A DNA stretch of 64,000 nt, taken from the NCBI GenBank assembly GCA_002286855.1, contig NRSV01000038.1, forward strand, positions 51,206-115,205. Direction: 5' to 3'. Each line of letters starts with the position of its first letter. Position 1 is the first letter of the stretch. Under the pieces are notes generated by a model. That model saw only the letters and a program-made list of their open reading frames with translations, did no database searches and was not told where the DNA came from. Below are positions 55,017 through 64,000 of this stretch, piece after piece. This DNA is from Bipolaris cookei. Taxonomy: Eukaryota > Ascomycota > Dothideomycetes > Pleosporales > Pleosporaceae. The position numbers and the translations under genes were made by a program.

Positions 55017-55887
55017 CAAAATGTGAGCAAATTAGGAAAAGAAAGGTAGAGGGAGATGTGAGGGGATTTTGGGGTTATCACGGTGTTCTATTAGCTGCTT
55101 CCATGGTGATCATTAGCAATCACCATCACGCGTCATGTCACTCATTAATTATTTTATTGTTAAATAGACGGGTATTTGAATAGACAATCGCAGAAGTATA
55201 TCGACATGTGTGGCTAGCCATCTGACGTACAATCGTTTCTCACCACCCATTCTCCATACTACAAGTACCGCACTAAGTCGTTGGCCATTGTAAAAGGATC
55301 GGGAATCAAGCGAACATGGAAAGTCAAAACCAACAGACCAGTACCCAAGCCATCTCATACAAGCCCCGTCTTTCCCTTTCATGTGCTTTTTCCTTTCACC
55401 CAACATGCCCAGATATGATTGTCAAGCGCTCTTGACATGTCATTGAGCACGAAACATGCCAAGGACGCCGCGATTCCACCGCCAAGCATGCGCTCCCGTT
55501 CTATCCGCGCCGTTCTATCCGCTCAGCCCTATTGCTTGCTTTCCGCTCCACTCTTTTGCTGGACTTTATCTTCCTCTTCATTTTAACGGGCTTGTTCTTT
55601 GATCCCGTATAGAGAATTCGCCGAACTGCTTGTGTGTCAAGTTTGTCTTGTATTCTGCTGACGTAATGCGAAAGCATGGGTAGGTAGATGCTCGCGATGT
55701 GGTAGGAATGTAGGTGGGGGACGTGCACTGTCTCTTGGCGTTCCGCTCCGCTCTAGTAGCGTAGCGGAACGCTCAGTAGCGGAATGGGATGCAAATAATG
55801 TGACGATGGCCTGCTCGTAGTACTGGCAACAATACGCAGCAAAGCTCCCAGATAGTATCAGGGATTGATCTAACAGTCAATTCAGCG
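55017..55887. other. intergenic, with short repeats near a hAT relic
   Basis: About 870 bp. No gene. A 12-bp motif CGTTCTATCCGC occurs twice at about 55498-55524, and a GC-rich inverted repeat is at 55738-55772 (listed). Confidence 0.5.
55738..55772. repeat. inverted repeat with 10-bp arms
   Basis: GCGTTCCGCT (55738-55747) and AGCGGAACGC (55763-55772) are perfect complements around a 15-bp loop, about 115 bp upstream of the hAT coding relic. It may mark the left end of that element; this is inference. Confidence 0.6.
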
Positions 55888-56868
55888 AGCAAACTGTCTT
55901 GTCGACGATCACCGCGCAAAGCCCTGGCCAACGCAGCGGCCCAGGCCACCGAACAACCCTCTTTTGAGAGCCATTTGCTGTTCCATGACGTGCCTGAAGA
56001 GGCCATTATACTACTAACCGAACACTCTAAAGCTGCTACGATAGCTAGTACTGACTACGATAACTGCGATGTAAATATTCCGTTTGATGAGCGTTTCCAA
56101 GACAACTTTGACGGTATCGATTGGAATTGGTTATCGCGTTTCTGCAAGCCTCCACGTAGGCAGACGCGTCAAAAAGCTGGATATATGGCTATAGATATCG
56201 GTTGTGGCTACGCATCAACCCTAACGAGATCTGTTTCTTCTGCAAGTTTTGCCATCAGCGTCGCTCGCTTGATGGTATCCTTAAGATTACACAGTCGACT
56301 ACGTCTGCGGTAGCTCACCTAAGGCATAAAAAAGTAGGTCATGGATTTACTAAAGGCGGCTCGAAAGTACCATCAAATCGAGCGTCTGGCCAGTAATCGC
56401 TCGCGATGGCAGTTGAATCTGGTATAGCAATCAACCAGGAGGTTGCCAATAAACTAGGCAACTTTAACGTACAAGCCTTCCGCTACGCAGCTGTTACGTA
56501 GCTTATTGAGAAAAATCACCCACTCTACGAGCTTGAAACACCTGATTTCCGATCAATGATAAGCCAATGATAAGCTTCGCAAGTCCTGAGGCAGAAGATG
56601 CGTTGTGGAAGAGCACTAATAGCGTTAAAGCATATGTAATACGGTTATATGAGTCTATAATGCCTCATGTTGTCGCTGAACTGTCTCAATCTGTTGGCAA
56701 AGTCCATATAAGTTTTGACAGGCGGGCGGCAAAAGGAGGCAAACAAGGTTTCTTTGGCATCATTACGCACTATGCTAACGCGTCAGGAAGGCTTGTTGAC
56801 CTGCATGCTATGGATTCGGAGGATAGTCACAGAGTAGATGCACTGGGCAAATATAAAATAAAAATATA
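55888..56868 (+). pseudogene. decayed hAT transposase fragment (BED finger and start of catalytic domain)
   Basis: Readable in three frames: an N-terminal part (QPSFESHLLFHDVPEEAIIL), a BED zinc finger shifted into another frame near 56190 (WLRINPNEICFFCKFCHQRR ... TTSAVAHLRHKKVGH), a spacer with stops, then NHPLYELETPDFRSMI and the start of the hAT catalytic domain (VGKVHISFDRRAAKGGKQGF FGIITHYAN). Damage includes the frameshift near 56190, several stops between 56394 and 56515, and an 11-bp tandem duplication (56556-56566/56567-56577) that shifts the frame again. The 3' half, with the dimerisation domain, is missing. It is an old truncated copy, unable to act. Confidence 0.8.
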
Positions 56869-57331
56869 AACCACCTTGCGCTACACTCACATACATCAAT
56901 GACTGCATATTAAAAGCGCAGTGAGGAGCAAAAGGCGATGATGTCACACTCCGTGTTCGTGCGTTAAACGACGCGTTGCTCGATCACCTCCACCACACAG
57001 CGATGCTTGAATACTCCAACCCTAGTAACTTGTTCATGCCATCGAGATCTTGAGTTTTTTTGCATCAAAGTGGAGTGAGAATAGAAATCGTACACGACCG
57101 ACATATGCAAATATGATTCATCATGACATCAACACCAAATACTAGTGTGGGTACTTTGCTAGCATGACATTCCAGTACTAAATCCATCATACTTTAAGTG
57201 CACGACAAACCTATCTGCAATGAGATTCTGCTACTTTAATCAATAAAACCCCCTCTAAGATCAAATCACACGCTTCGATTCATCAAGTTTCACCAATCAA
57301 ATCACCACTTCTTCCCATCAAATCCTCCAAA
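56869..57331. other. intergenic, no gene seen
   Basis: About 460 bp between the hAT relic and the next gene. A/T-rich, nothing recognised except the presumed promoter of the gene at 57332. Confidence 0.5.
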
Positions 57332-57899
57332 ATGCCCCGTATGGTCGCACCTCCGCCATCAGGCGAATTCCAAATCGTCCTGAGCAAGCCCTTCAATGGT
57401 AAGTCATTTCTGACTGCAGAGATCATTTCAGCACACTCACAAAACCATATCCAGGCGCCCCAACACACATGATTGAGGTAATCGGCGAGCCCAACCGCTC
57501 CGCCAGTATCCACCTCTCCAACTATAACGGCAACAGTAAGTCGTCCAAGAAAAAGGGAGACGTGCCCCAGTAAGTTCTTCCGATCCACACCTCCCCCACC
57601 CCACCTCACTCATTTGCCAAGTCTAACTCTATGCCCTTCTCCACAGAGACGATGTCCGCGAACTCATGTCTCTCGTCTCTACGCTCCGAGGCTTCCCCTC
57701 GCACCCGAGCAAAGACATTTACGGGTTGGATACCAAGGTTGATTTCAACACGATGGAGATTCAGTGGGGAAATCAGGATGAGGATGCGGCGATGGAAGGG
57801 GGCGAGGTAGCGGGGGAGCAAAAAGATGAATTCAAGAGGATTGCGGAGAGTATTGAGGCATTAGCGAGGCAGTTTGCCAAGCAGGATTCGCCTGTGTAG
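57332..57899 (+). CDS. small uncharacterised protein, 144 aa, three exons
   Basis: Exons 57332-57398, 57455-57569 and 57647-57899 (introns 56 and 77 bp, GTAAGT donors) join in phase to MPRMVAPPPSGEFQIVLSKP and onward. The first part looks like a small beta-rich domain (GEFQIVLSKPFNGAPTHMIE, SASIHLSNYNG), then a Lys-rich loop (SKSSKKKGD), then helical parts with DVRELMSLVSTLRGFP and a C-terminal amphipathic helix (DEFKRIAESIEALARQFAKQ). An alternative donor (GTAAGT at the NGNS codons, about 57535) exists inside exon 2, so a second splice form without the Lys-rich loop is conceivable. I do not recognise the family; the clean splicing and balanced composition make a real gene likely. Confidence 0.72.
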
Positions 57900-58223
57900 A
57901 AGGTGCTTTTCTTTTCAATGATGATGTGATGAATCAATGAAAGTAATATTCGAATTACATGAAGGACGCGAGACGGCCATTGTGCTATGGAAGATAAGTG
58001 CTGTTGTGCAAGTTGACTTGATTGCACTGATGAAAGACATATAAGCTATTCACGATAGCGAGGGAATAAGGCGATACGTGATCAAAGACGTTCACCAACA
58101 GGTCACACTGCGTTCAGTGACAAATATCATGCTATTCATCAAACAACGAATGCCTTCATAGGCTTCATTTCAGACAAAACAGCCATTATTCAATCATATC
58201 TGCATATAATCATGCCAAGGCGT
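57900..58223. other. short convergent intergenic region
   Basis: 324 bp between the stops of two convergent genes (144-aa protein and MCM3). Nothing recognised. Confidence 0.5.
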
Positions 58224-60983
58224 CTAGATCTTGTACACAATACCACCAGAATACATAATCTTGTTCCTCTCACTAAGCGCCTCGAGCGCCTTCTCTGCTT
58301 CGCCTTGTCCAAATGGCTCCCTTCCACTGCCGCCACCCAGTCTCGCGTTCACTGCAGCAACAAGAGGCTCCACATCTGCAGCATCATTGGCAAACAATGG
58401 CCCGTCGATGAGTTGGCCAAGTGCTGTTTGGAAGACTTGTAGACGTGCAGGAGTGATCTCCTGGGACTCTTGGGACTCGGGTTGAGTAGAAGGAAGCTGA
58501 GATTCGGGCCGCGATGAGGCAACGCTGAATTGTGACGAGGGTTCACCGCGGGTAGACTGTGAGCGGTTGGTGGTACGTTGCGTCTTTGGTGTAACCCTGT
58601 ACAGATCTTCGTTCGCTTCTTCGTCATTATCGTCTTCACCAGCTCCTGCAGCGGGAGTGCGTGTTGTACCTGTCTGCTGGCTTCTAGTAGATGGTCCGCC
58701 GGCCCTTCGGGACTGTGTAACCTCCGCTTCATCACCGTCATCTTCATCGCCTGATGACTCTTCGTCTGTGGACATGGCGTCTGGGTCGCGAGCTGTGCGC
58801 CTTCGTTTGCGACGATCATCCTCGACAACTTCCTTGAACAGAGCGAATCGTAGAATTTGCTCTGCGACATCGGCATCTTTCCGCTCAACTCGCTTCGATA
58901 GACGTGCTTTTGCGTGCGCAGTAGAAAGACGAATGAGTGTTTCAAGAGTACGTGCAGTGATTGGAGAAGTACGGCGTGTGCCTGCATCAAGCTCGTCGTT
59001 GCGAAGTGCAGAGTAGACGCTCACAATGTGATCTGCAGCACCCTTGGTAAGGATAGGCTTCTCACGCTTGGCGTACTGGATATACTTCTTGATGAATGGG
59101 ATACTCAGGACTTCGGTCCTCCGCGAAGCACCCCTTCCTACAGTAATGGTGACTCCAGAGTGTAACATAGGGTTGAACTTTTCGTACACTTCGGTTGGAC
59201 GGTTGGCGTCGCCTTCAGTCTCAAGACCAACACCTAGAAGCTGAGCACCCTCCTCACGAACAGGCGCGCCCTCCTCAGTACCAGGTTGGCGATATCGATG
59301 CATGCGAAGGACGTGCTCAGACACCTGCCTGTCTCGTGCATCCTCAATGTCATCTGTAACGACGAACAGCAAATCGAAACGCGAAAGGAGCGAGTCTGGC
59401 AGGGCAATGTTGCGGTGCGGATCCTTGTGAATATCGTACTGTCCAAATATAGGGTTGGCGGCAGCAACCACACTGCAACGAGCGTTGAGTGATGTGTGAA
59501 TACCTGCTTTGGCGATGGTAACAGTTTGCTGTTCCATGACTTCGTGAATCGCGACTCGGTCGACATCGGACATTTTGTCAAATTCATCGATACAGACCAC
59601 GCCACGATCCGCAAGGACCATAGCACCGGCTTCCAGTCGTCGTTCGCCTGTCTCTTTGTCCGAGGTAACGGCTGCTGTGAGACCAACACCAGAAGATCCA
59701 CGACCAGTTGTGGCAATGGCAAGGGGAGCCGTATTCAGCACAAATCGAAGCAGCTGGGACTTGGCCGTAGAAGGGTCACCAACCATCAAAATGTTGATAT
59801 CTCCTCTCAGATGGGTACCGTTTTCCAGATTCTTCTCTTGTCCTCCAAGGAGGAGGAGTAATATGGCTTTTTTGATGTAGTCATGACCATAGATGGAAGG
59901 GGCGAGCGATTGTGATAGAAGTTCAAACACGCGTCTGTTCTTTGCAATCTTGTTGATGTTACGGATGTCAGTGTCAGTAATGTTGACCTGAGCAATTCCT
60001 CCGCCCGACTTGGAGGATAACAAGATGATGTTGTTTGCGAGGATTAGTGTGCGGAAAGTCGAACTGCCTGCTCCCGCATTGCGATTACCAAGAGACCGGT
60101 AGATACCGACCAGCTGGATGCGGTCACCGGGCTTGACGCGGTCTACAAGGTCGTCGTCCAGAATGACATCGACGGATCGTGGCAGCTGTCCAGCAGGTGC
60201 GCGCTCAGGCATTTCTTGGATGGATATGGTCTGGTGATCGCGGTAGACGCAGTAGCCGTACTCGGTGATAAGGGGATTGCCCTCTCCATCGTCTGTAGGA
60301 TATACGCCTGTGCTTGCAGCACCCGTCGTCATGGTCTGGTCTCTGTACTCTCTCGCATGAAATCTTTGCTTGGCCTCGTTGTAATGCACACTCTTGACCA
60401 CTTTTGGGCGGACAAGAGAGGTCTTGGTAACAATTCCTTCGAGCGAGACCATGTGGTTGAGCTGATTGGAGCTGAGGGTACGCGGGTTGCAAGAGAACTC
60501 GCCGAAGCTGCCGACGTAGGCACAATAGTACATGACATCCTCGCCAGTTTCCGACTTGGGTCGGTCTGCAAATGTGCGGATAACATCTTTGAGGGCGCGG
60601 TCAAAGGCTTCTGCGAATTCGAAGGGCTGATTGAGGAGGCCGTCGGCGAGTTCACGGTCGTGCGTGCGAATTTCGTCTATGCTGACCTGGATGCTGTTAA
60701 CATGCAAGATTTCAGTCCCGGGCTTTGTCTTACTTACAGTAAGTCTTCGCTGTCCCCTGTTGAGCATTACCAGAATGTCTGGTCGGTAGCTGTAGAGGTA
60801 GCGGTCAGCGGCTGCAAACCTGGTGAGCGAGCAATTGCAGCATACCTTCTCCTGGACACATCATCTGCACCTGTGTCAGCATCAGGGCTATATTGAGACT
60901 CTGTTCAACGTACCTGGGTCAAGAAATTCCTGCGCAAGTCGCACGCGCCGACGCACCTCTTCGTCCCTAATGACTTCGGCCAT
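58224..60983 (-). CDS. MCM3: MCM3, replicative helicase subunit, four exons
   Basis: Subunit of the MCM2-7 helicase that licenses and unwinds replication origins in the nucleus. Exons 60983-60914, 60870-60846, 60789-60738 and 60686-58224 give 869 residues starting MAEVIRDEEVRRRVRLAQEF. The second exon is 25 bp and intron 1 only 43 bp; the splice yields FLDPGADDVSRRSYRPDILV, which fits the family. The third intron (51 bp) has no stop and keeps the frame, so a longer reading exists, but removing it restores LTVSIDEIRTHDREL as in other MCM3s. Motifs: Walker A GDPSTAKS (352-359), Walker B CIDEFDKM (414-421), arginine finger SRFDLLFV (484-491). The C-terminal region is acidic and Ser/Thr-rich, with a basic KRRRTARDPD near the presumed nuclear signal, then a short winged-helix-like end. 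Confidence 0.95.
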
Positions 60984-62289
60984 GTTGTTTGTTGTGCTTC
61001 AAGAATCAGACGATTGTAGTAGTAGAGGTGCACAATCGTGTATTCTAGCCTAGGCTAATCCAGAGAATATCTCACCTGGCGGTTGTCTCGACTGTTTATT
61101 GTTTTGCGCTGTTACCCCGGTGAAGTTACGAGGGGCAGATTCAGCCAGGGAAAGCGCGATCGCGTCCACGCTAGTCTGTTTCCGTCACGCGTGTCCCGTT
61201 TCATTATCTCTCCTCTTCCAGCCTAGCACTCGGCATTCGCACATCCTCTCACCCATACGTACACATACATACTCGAGTGTTGTCTGCAGTTCATTCCTTC
61301 GGAATTCTGGCTATTCTATCGCTTGCTTTTCTGCTTCAAATAGAGCAGAATGATTACTCAATGCGAGCTATCATCAATTCCCATGCAATAAGTTCCCAAT
61401 TAAGCAACCGCATCTTCTCTTTGTTTTGCTCCCTCACTCTTGACTTTATCATGACTTTTGGTTTTCAAAGCCATTTTCATTCCGCTGTCAATCCATCGGC
61501 ATGCTCGACACAATGTCACTGACAGGGCGTTTTCGATGCTGCATAGAACCAAACTAACCCTACATCTCTCTCTATTACCAAACTGCTCTTCAGCACCAGG
61601 CATCTAGAAAGCTAGTAATAGCTTAACTAGATAAAGGCCGAAGCACCACAGCTACGCTATATACCACAAACTCCAAAATTGCAAATAAGTACCCTATAGA
61701 ATGGCCTTTGGCTAAAATCTCACATAGTCACGAGCCGCATAGGCTATAATGGAGTAATGATAATAGAATCAAGCTAAACACCGACTAGGTAGCCACTAAC
61801 TAGCTAGCCCCGCCAACATCATTGGCGTCATCTATACAGAGGAGCGCGTCAAAAGTCTTCGCGACAGGGGTGGACAGCGCACTGATGCACCACTGGTCTT
61901 ATTATTTGTAAACCCAGAAGTACCATGTATAGTCACGTGGTTACTCACTGACTTATAACACTGTATTTAAACTTGCTCCTATCGTCATACACATCAGAAT
62001 ACACAACACTTCACATACTCAACTGCTTACATTATTATTATTCGACTAGAGTCTATCTGCAGTCGGGGACTATGTAAGACTTTGGCCAAAGGCCGTTCTA
62101 TGGGGTTTGTTTACAATGGGAGAGTTCAGGTATAAAGTGCGACTATGGTGCTTCAGCCTTTGTCTAGTTAAGCAATAGCTATTGCTTACTAGACGCCTGT
62201 TGCTAAAGAGCAGTTTGGTGACAGAAAGAGATGTTAGATAGCTAGGCAATTCTCCAACGGGCTCTTTTAGGGGAAAAGAAAAAGGTTGA
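60984..62289. other. 1.3-kb region, MCM3 promoter then repeat-like DNA
   Basis: The first ~250 bp is the MCM3 upstream region. From about 61590 the sequence is A/T-rich with many CTAG/TAGC tetranucleotides and looks like decayed repeat DNA leading into the transposon cluster. TTTGGCCAAA, a 10-bp palindrome, is at about 62079-62088. No coding region supported. Confidence 0.4.
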
Positions 62290-62303
62290 CTATTTAGTTT
62301 AAA

Positions 62304-62390
62304 GAGCAACTCTCTCTAGTTTTAATGAGTAGCTCTCTCGTTCACTTTTAATGAGTCTTCCTCTCAAGTTTTAATGAACAACTCTCTCAG
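62304..62390. repeat. subterminal direct repeats of Tc1/mariner element
   Basis: Three and a half imperfect units of 23-26 bp with the core TTTTAATGA and CTCTCTC (62318-62343, 62344-62366, 62367-62390, plus a part unit at 62304-62317), directly 3' of the transposase frame. Such repeats near an element end are often transposase binding sites; here that is inferred. Confidence 0.65.
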
Positions 62391-62424
62391 AACCACAGGT
62401 CTTGGTATGTACTGTTTCCATAGC

Positions 62425-63400
62425 CTATTCAATAATATCCTCCCACTCATTATCTTCATTAATTTCGATAACTTTTGCAGCTTTAATCTCTTTTTCAATG
62501 CCCTTTCCTGTTCTCCTGCCCTCTTTATAATCGTTACCACCTTCTAATCTAGTAGTATTTTGTATATGAATTGGTATCCTTTCAATCCACTCTTGAATAT
62601 TCCACTGAGGTAGCTCATTCCAAGCTTTCGTCCAAGCTCTGATAGCTTCAACCTTGCTCCTCGGAGCTCCCTTTTTCGTATCAAGCCTCTTGATATATGG
62701 CCAGTAGCACTCTATTGCATTGAGATCAGGTGAATCGCCGCACCAGAGTAGCCTAGCTACCTCAAACATATTAAAGATCTTCTGTTGTGAGTGATGCGCA
62801 TGAGAAGGAGCTTTACCTTCTTGAACAAGAGTATGCGGCCTCTCCTTCTTACATTCCTGAGCAGAATGCAGAAGCTTAGGTATTAATATTTCAGAGCGAT
62901 ATCTCCACCAATCTATACCTCCTCCTTTGCCACGAGTAAGCTTGCCTGTATCTGCAGTAAATTTCCAAGTTGGCTTCTTGCTAGGCTTCGTACGCAAGCA
63001 TAACCTTCTAACTCCTGAATTCGACTCCCACTCAACTCTAGTCTCAGCTTGAAGCTCCTGATTAAGAGCCTCAATATCCTTACTAGCTTCTTCCTTCTGC
63101 TTTCTTGATTCAGGTTGGCAACAGTGGAAAAGACCTTTCTTATCATATGAGAAGCTCCCCCAAAACATAAACTCAGAGTAACTTTTCCAACTCTTGCGTA
63201 TAGAGCTACGCAAGAAAACTTCATCAGATTTCCTCCAGATTCGATAGCCTCCACGGCGGCGATTAAGGACTACAGAGGTCTCATCTGTCCATATAACATT
63301 CTCCCAATTCTCAAAAGTCCACTTCTCTCACTCCTTGCACCAGGCTAGTCTCTCCTCTCTCATCTTCTTGGTCAACCCAGGCTTCCTCGTCGGCTTTGTC
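62425..63400 (-). pseudogene. Tc1/mariner transposase (DDE), N-terminally cut and damaged
   Basis: One frame runs from the hAT junction at 63400 (TKPTRKPGLTKKMREERLAW) to the stop at 62425. Visible: WTDETSVVLNRRRGGYRIWR with the first catalytic Asp; KSYSEFMFWGSFSYDKKG; LVQEGKAPSHAHHSQQ, in which the second catalytic Asp (normally QED) is Gly; and WCGDSPDLNAIECYWPYIKR with the third acidic residue. A TGA at 63328-63330 stands where Trp is expected (CKE-stop-EKWTFENW). The last ~60 residues are charged. The DNA-binding N-terminus is absent, presumably on the far side of the hAT insertion. The frame is otherwise open for 300 codons, so the damage is fairly recent. Confidence 0.85.
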
Positions 63401-63413
63401 CAGCGATTGACAT

Positions 63414-63439
63414 GGTCAGGCAACCCAAGTTGCCCGACC
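63414..63439. repeat. subterminal hairpin 1 of hAT end
   Basis: Two 11-bp arms (GGTCAGGCAAC and GTTGCCCGACC) pair with one mismatch around a CCAA loop, 13 bp inside the proposed element end. Confidence 0.8.
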
Positions 63440-63451
63440 AGGCCCAGCCCA

Positions 63452-63489
63452 GCCCAAGTGCCCCATGGGCGCCCATGGGGCATTTGGGC
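63452..63489. repeat. subterminal hairpin 2 of hAT end, 38-bp palindrome
   Basis: A loop-free palindrome of 38 bp with a single mispair; the central 24 bp (63459-63482, core CATGGGCGCCCATG) is perfect. Together with hairpin 1 it forms a G/C-rich terminal structure in otherwise A/T-rich DNA. Confidence 0.85.
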
Positions 63490-63684
63490 ACGGCCAAGCT
63501 TTTGACATTAGTATTACTAATCTATGTATAAATGGTTGGTCTTGCTACTAGTATAAAACGCTTGTTCTGAAGCGCAATATCAACTCACTTATATAATGAG
63601 GGATAAGATCTTCTACTATATTACTACATTTCTACGATAACAGAACTTCGAACACACAACGTGCGTGCGTAACACGGTACTAAT

Positions 63685-63999
63685 CTACTCGCTACTGCCA
63701 TCATACCACATACTATCTGACAACTGTTCGAGTAGCGGAGACTCGACGCTAAACAACGCTGCCTCAGAGCCGCGATACTCATCGTGCTGGTGCTTTCCAA
63801 CATCAATTAGACCGCTATTACCCCAATGGTTAAGACATAATAGCGCTTCTGACGTTACCTCATTGAGACGTCGTCGGCGACTATCTAATACAAAACCCGC
63901 AGTACTAAATACTCTCTCGGCTTCAGAACTCATAGCAGGTGTTGAGTATACGTCGATAGCAAATCGTGAGATTGATGGATACTTTGCTCGCACTTGATC
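63685..63999 (-). CDS. hAT transposase C-terminal (dimerisation) part, partial
   Basis: The frame is open from the window edge (DQVRAKYPSISRFA) to the TGA at 63685. AKYPSISRFAIDVYSTPAMS followed by SEAERVFSTAGFVLDSRRRR is the signature of the hAT C-terminal dimerisation domain. No stop or shift in the visible 105 residues, so this copy may be intact. Whether it belongs to the same family as the relic at 55.9-56.9 kb cannot be judged, since the two fragments cover different parts of the protein. Confidence 0.85.
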   Translation of the reverse strand, partial: DQVRAKYPSISRFAIDVYSTPAMSSEAERVFSTAGFVLDSRRRRLNEVTSEALLCLNHWGNSGLIDVGKHQHDEYRGSEAALFSVESPLLEQLSDSMWYDGSSE

Positions 64000-64000
64000 C

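Larger units (their letters stand above)
62290..63400 (-). mobile_element. Tc1/mariner-type element, 3' part, apparently interrupted by hAT insertion
   Basis: Contains the transposase fragment (62425-63400) and the subterminal repeats. The left limit is not defined; I saw no clear terminal repeat. The right limit is where the transposase reading stops at the CAGCG end of a hAT element at 63401. Confidence 0.65.
63401..64000 (-). mobile_element. hAT transposon, 3' end (continues beyond window)
   Basis: The C-terminal part of a hAT transposase (63685-64000, minus strand) is followed by about 280 bp of non-coding DNA ending in CAGCGATTGACATGGTCAGG at 63401, which fits the CAG-N-G start of hAT terminal repeats. 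Two strong hairpins lie just inside this end. The other end is outside the window, so the terminal repeat cannot be confirmed. The eight bases in front, 63393-63400 (GCTTTGTC), are the expected left target duplication. Confidence 0.7.

Noticed and set aside
60687..60737. Treating MCM3 as starting at the internal Met at 60767 with no intron after it
   Set aside because: The 51-bp in-frame segment has perfect GTAAGT and CAG borders, and its removal restores the MCM3 family sequence; upstream exons supply the normal N-terminus.
63401..63417. Reading the mariner transposase further upstream through DHVNRW
   Set aside because: The frame is open by chance into the hAT terminal sequence; the CAGCG end and the change of composition mark the junction.
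1..64000. CRISPR arrays, rRNA or tRNA genes, biosynthetic gene cluster
   Set aside because: No regular spacer-repeat array, no tRNA-like T-loop/anticodon arrangement and no PKS, NRPS or terpene synthase motifs were seen.

Overview
The window looks like nuclear DNA of a filamentous ascomycete, most likely a dothideomycete of the Pleosporales type. This rests on the gene content (fungal niiA/niaD, SEC62, a SANT/zinc-cluster protein, fungal Nha-type antiporter, cutinase), on frequent introns of about 45-130 bp with GTAAGT-like donors, and on single genes on both strands without operons. The assignment to order is inference. No rRNA, tRNA, CRISPR array or bacterial-type operon was recognised.

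Layout. 0-2 kb: 3' end of BOS1 (+) and an unknown gene (-). 2.9-10.5 kb: nitrate assimilation pair, nitrite reductase and nitrate reductase, both on the minus strand in tandem, with an exact NirA/NIT4-type box in the 1.1 kb between them. 11.6-17.3 kb: IRC3-like mitochondrial helicase (-), a divergent SANT plus Zn2Cys6 protein resembling RRN5 (+), and a small secreted protein (+). 17.7-19.55 kb: a full-length but dead Fot1/pogo transposon with 53-bp terminal inverted repeats and a TA duplication. 20.3-28.8 kb: a PH-domain/proline-rich protein (-), a coiled-coil protein (+), SEC62 (-). 31.2-40.8 kb: O-GlcNAc transferase/SPINDLY-type enzyme (+), MutY DNA glycosylase (+), ammonium transporter (+). 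42.1-49.8 kb: an F-box-like protein (-), a gene broken by one in-frame stop (-), a cutinase-family enzyme with a mucin-like tail (+), a DJ-1/Hsp31 protein (-). 53.1-61 kb: Na+/H+ antiporter (+), a decayed hAT fragment, a small conserved-looking protein (+), MCM3 (-). 62.3-64 kb: a damaged Tc1/mariner element that appears to be interrupted by a hAT element running out of the window.

How the genes fit together. niaD and niiA perform nitrate -> nitrite -> ammonium, and an Mep/Amt ammonium transporter lies about 29 kb away; no nitrate transporter is present in the window. SEC62 and BOS1 serve the early secretory pathway; MCM3, MutY and IRC3 serve DNA replication, base-excision repair and mitochondrial DNA upkeep. 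These are otherwise independent housekeeping genes. Two long gene-poor stretches (about 44.3-47.5 kb and 49.8-53.1 kb) and the right-hand end hold the accessory or repeat-derived DNA.

The strongest candidates for a second look are the nested transposons at the right edge, the pattern of TGG-to-stop lesions in the Fot1-like element, the fungal OGT, the zinc cluster placed inside an RRN5-like protein, the tandem niaD-niiA arrangement with its NirA box, and the very small exons in MutY and MCM3. I did not find a convincing wholly new system.
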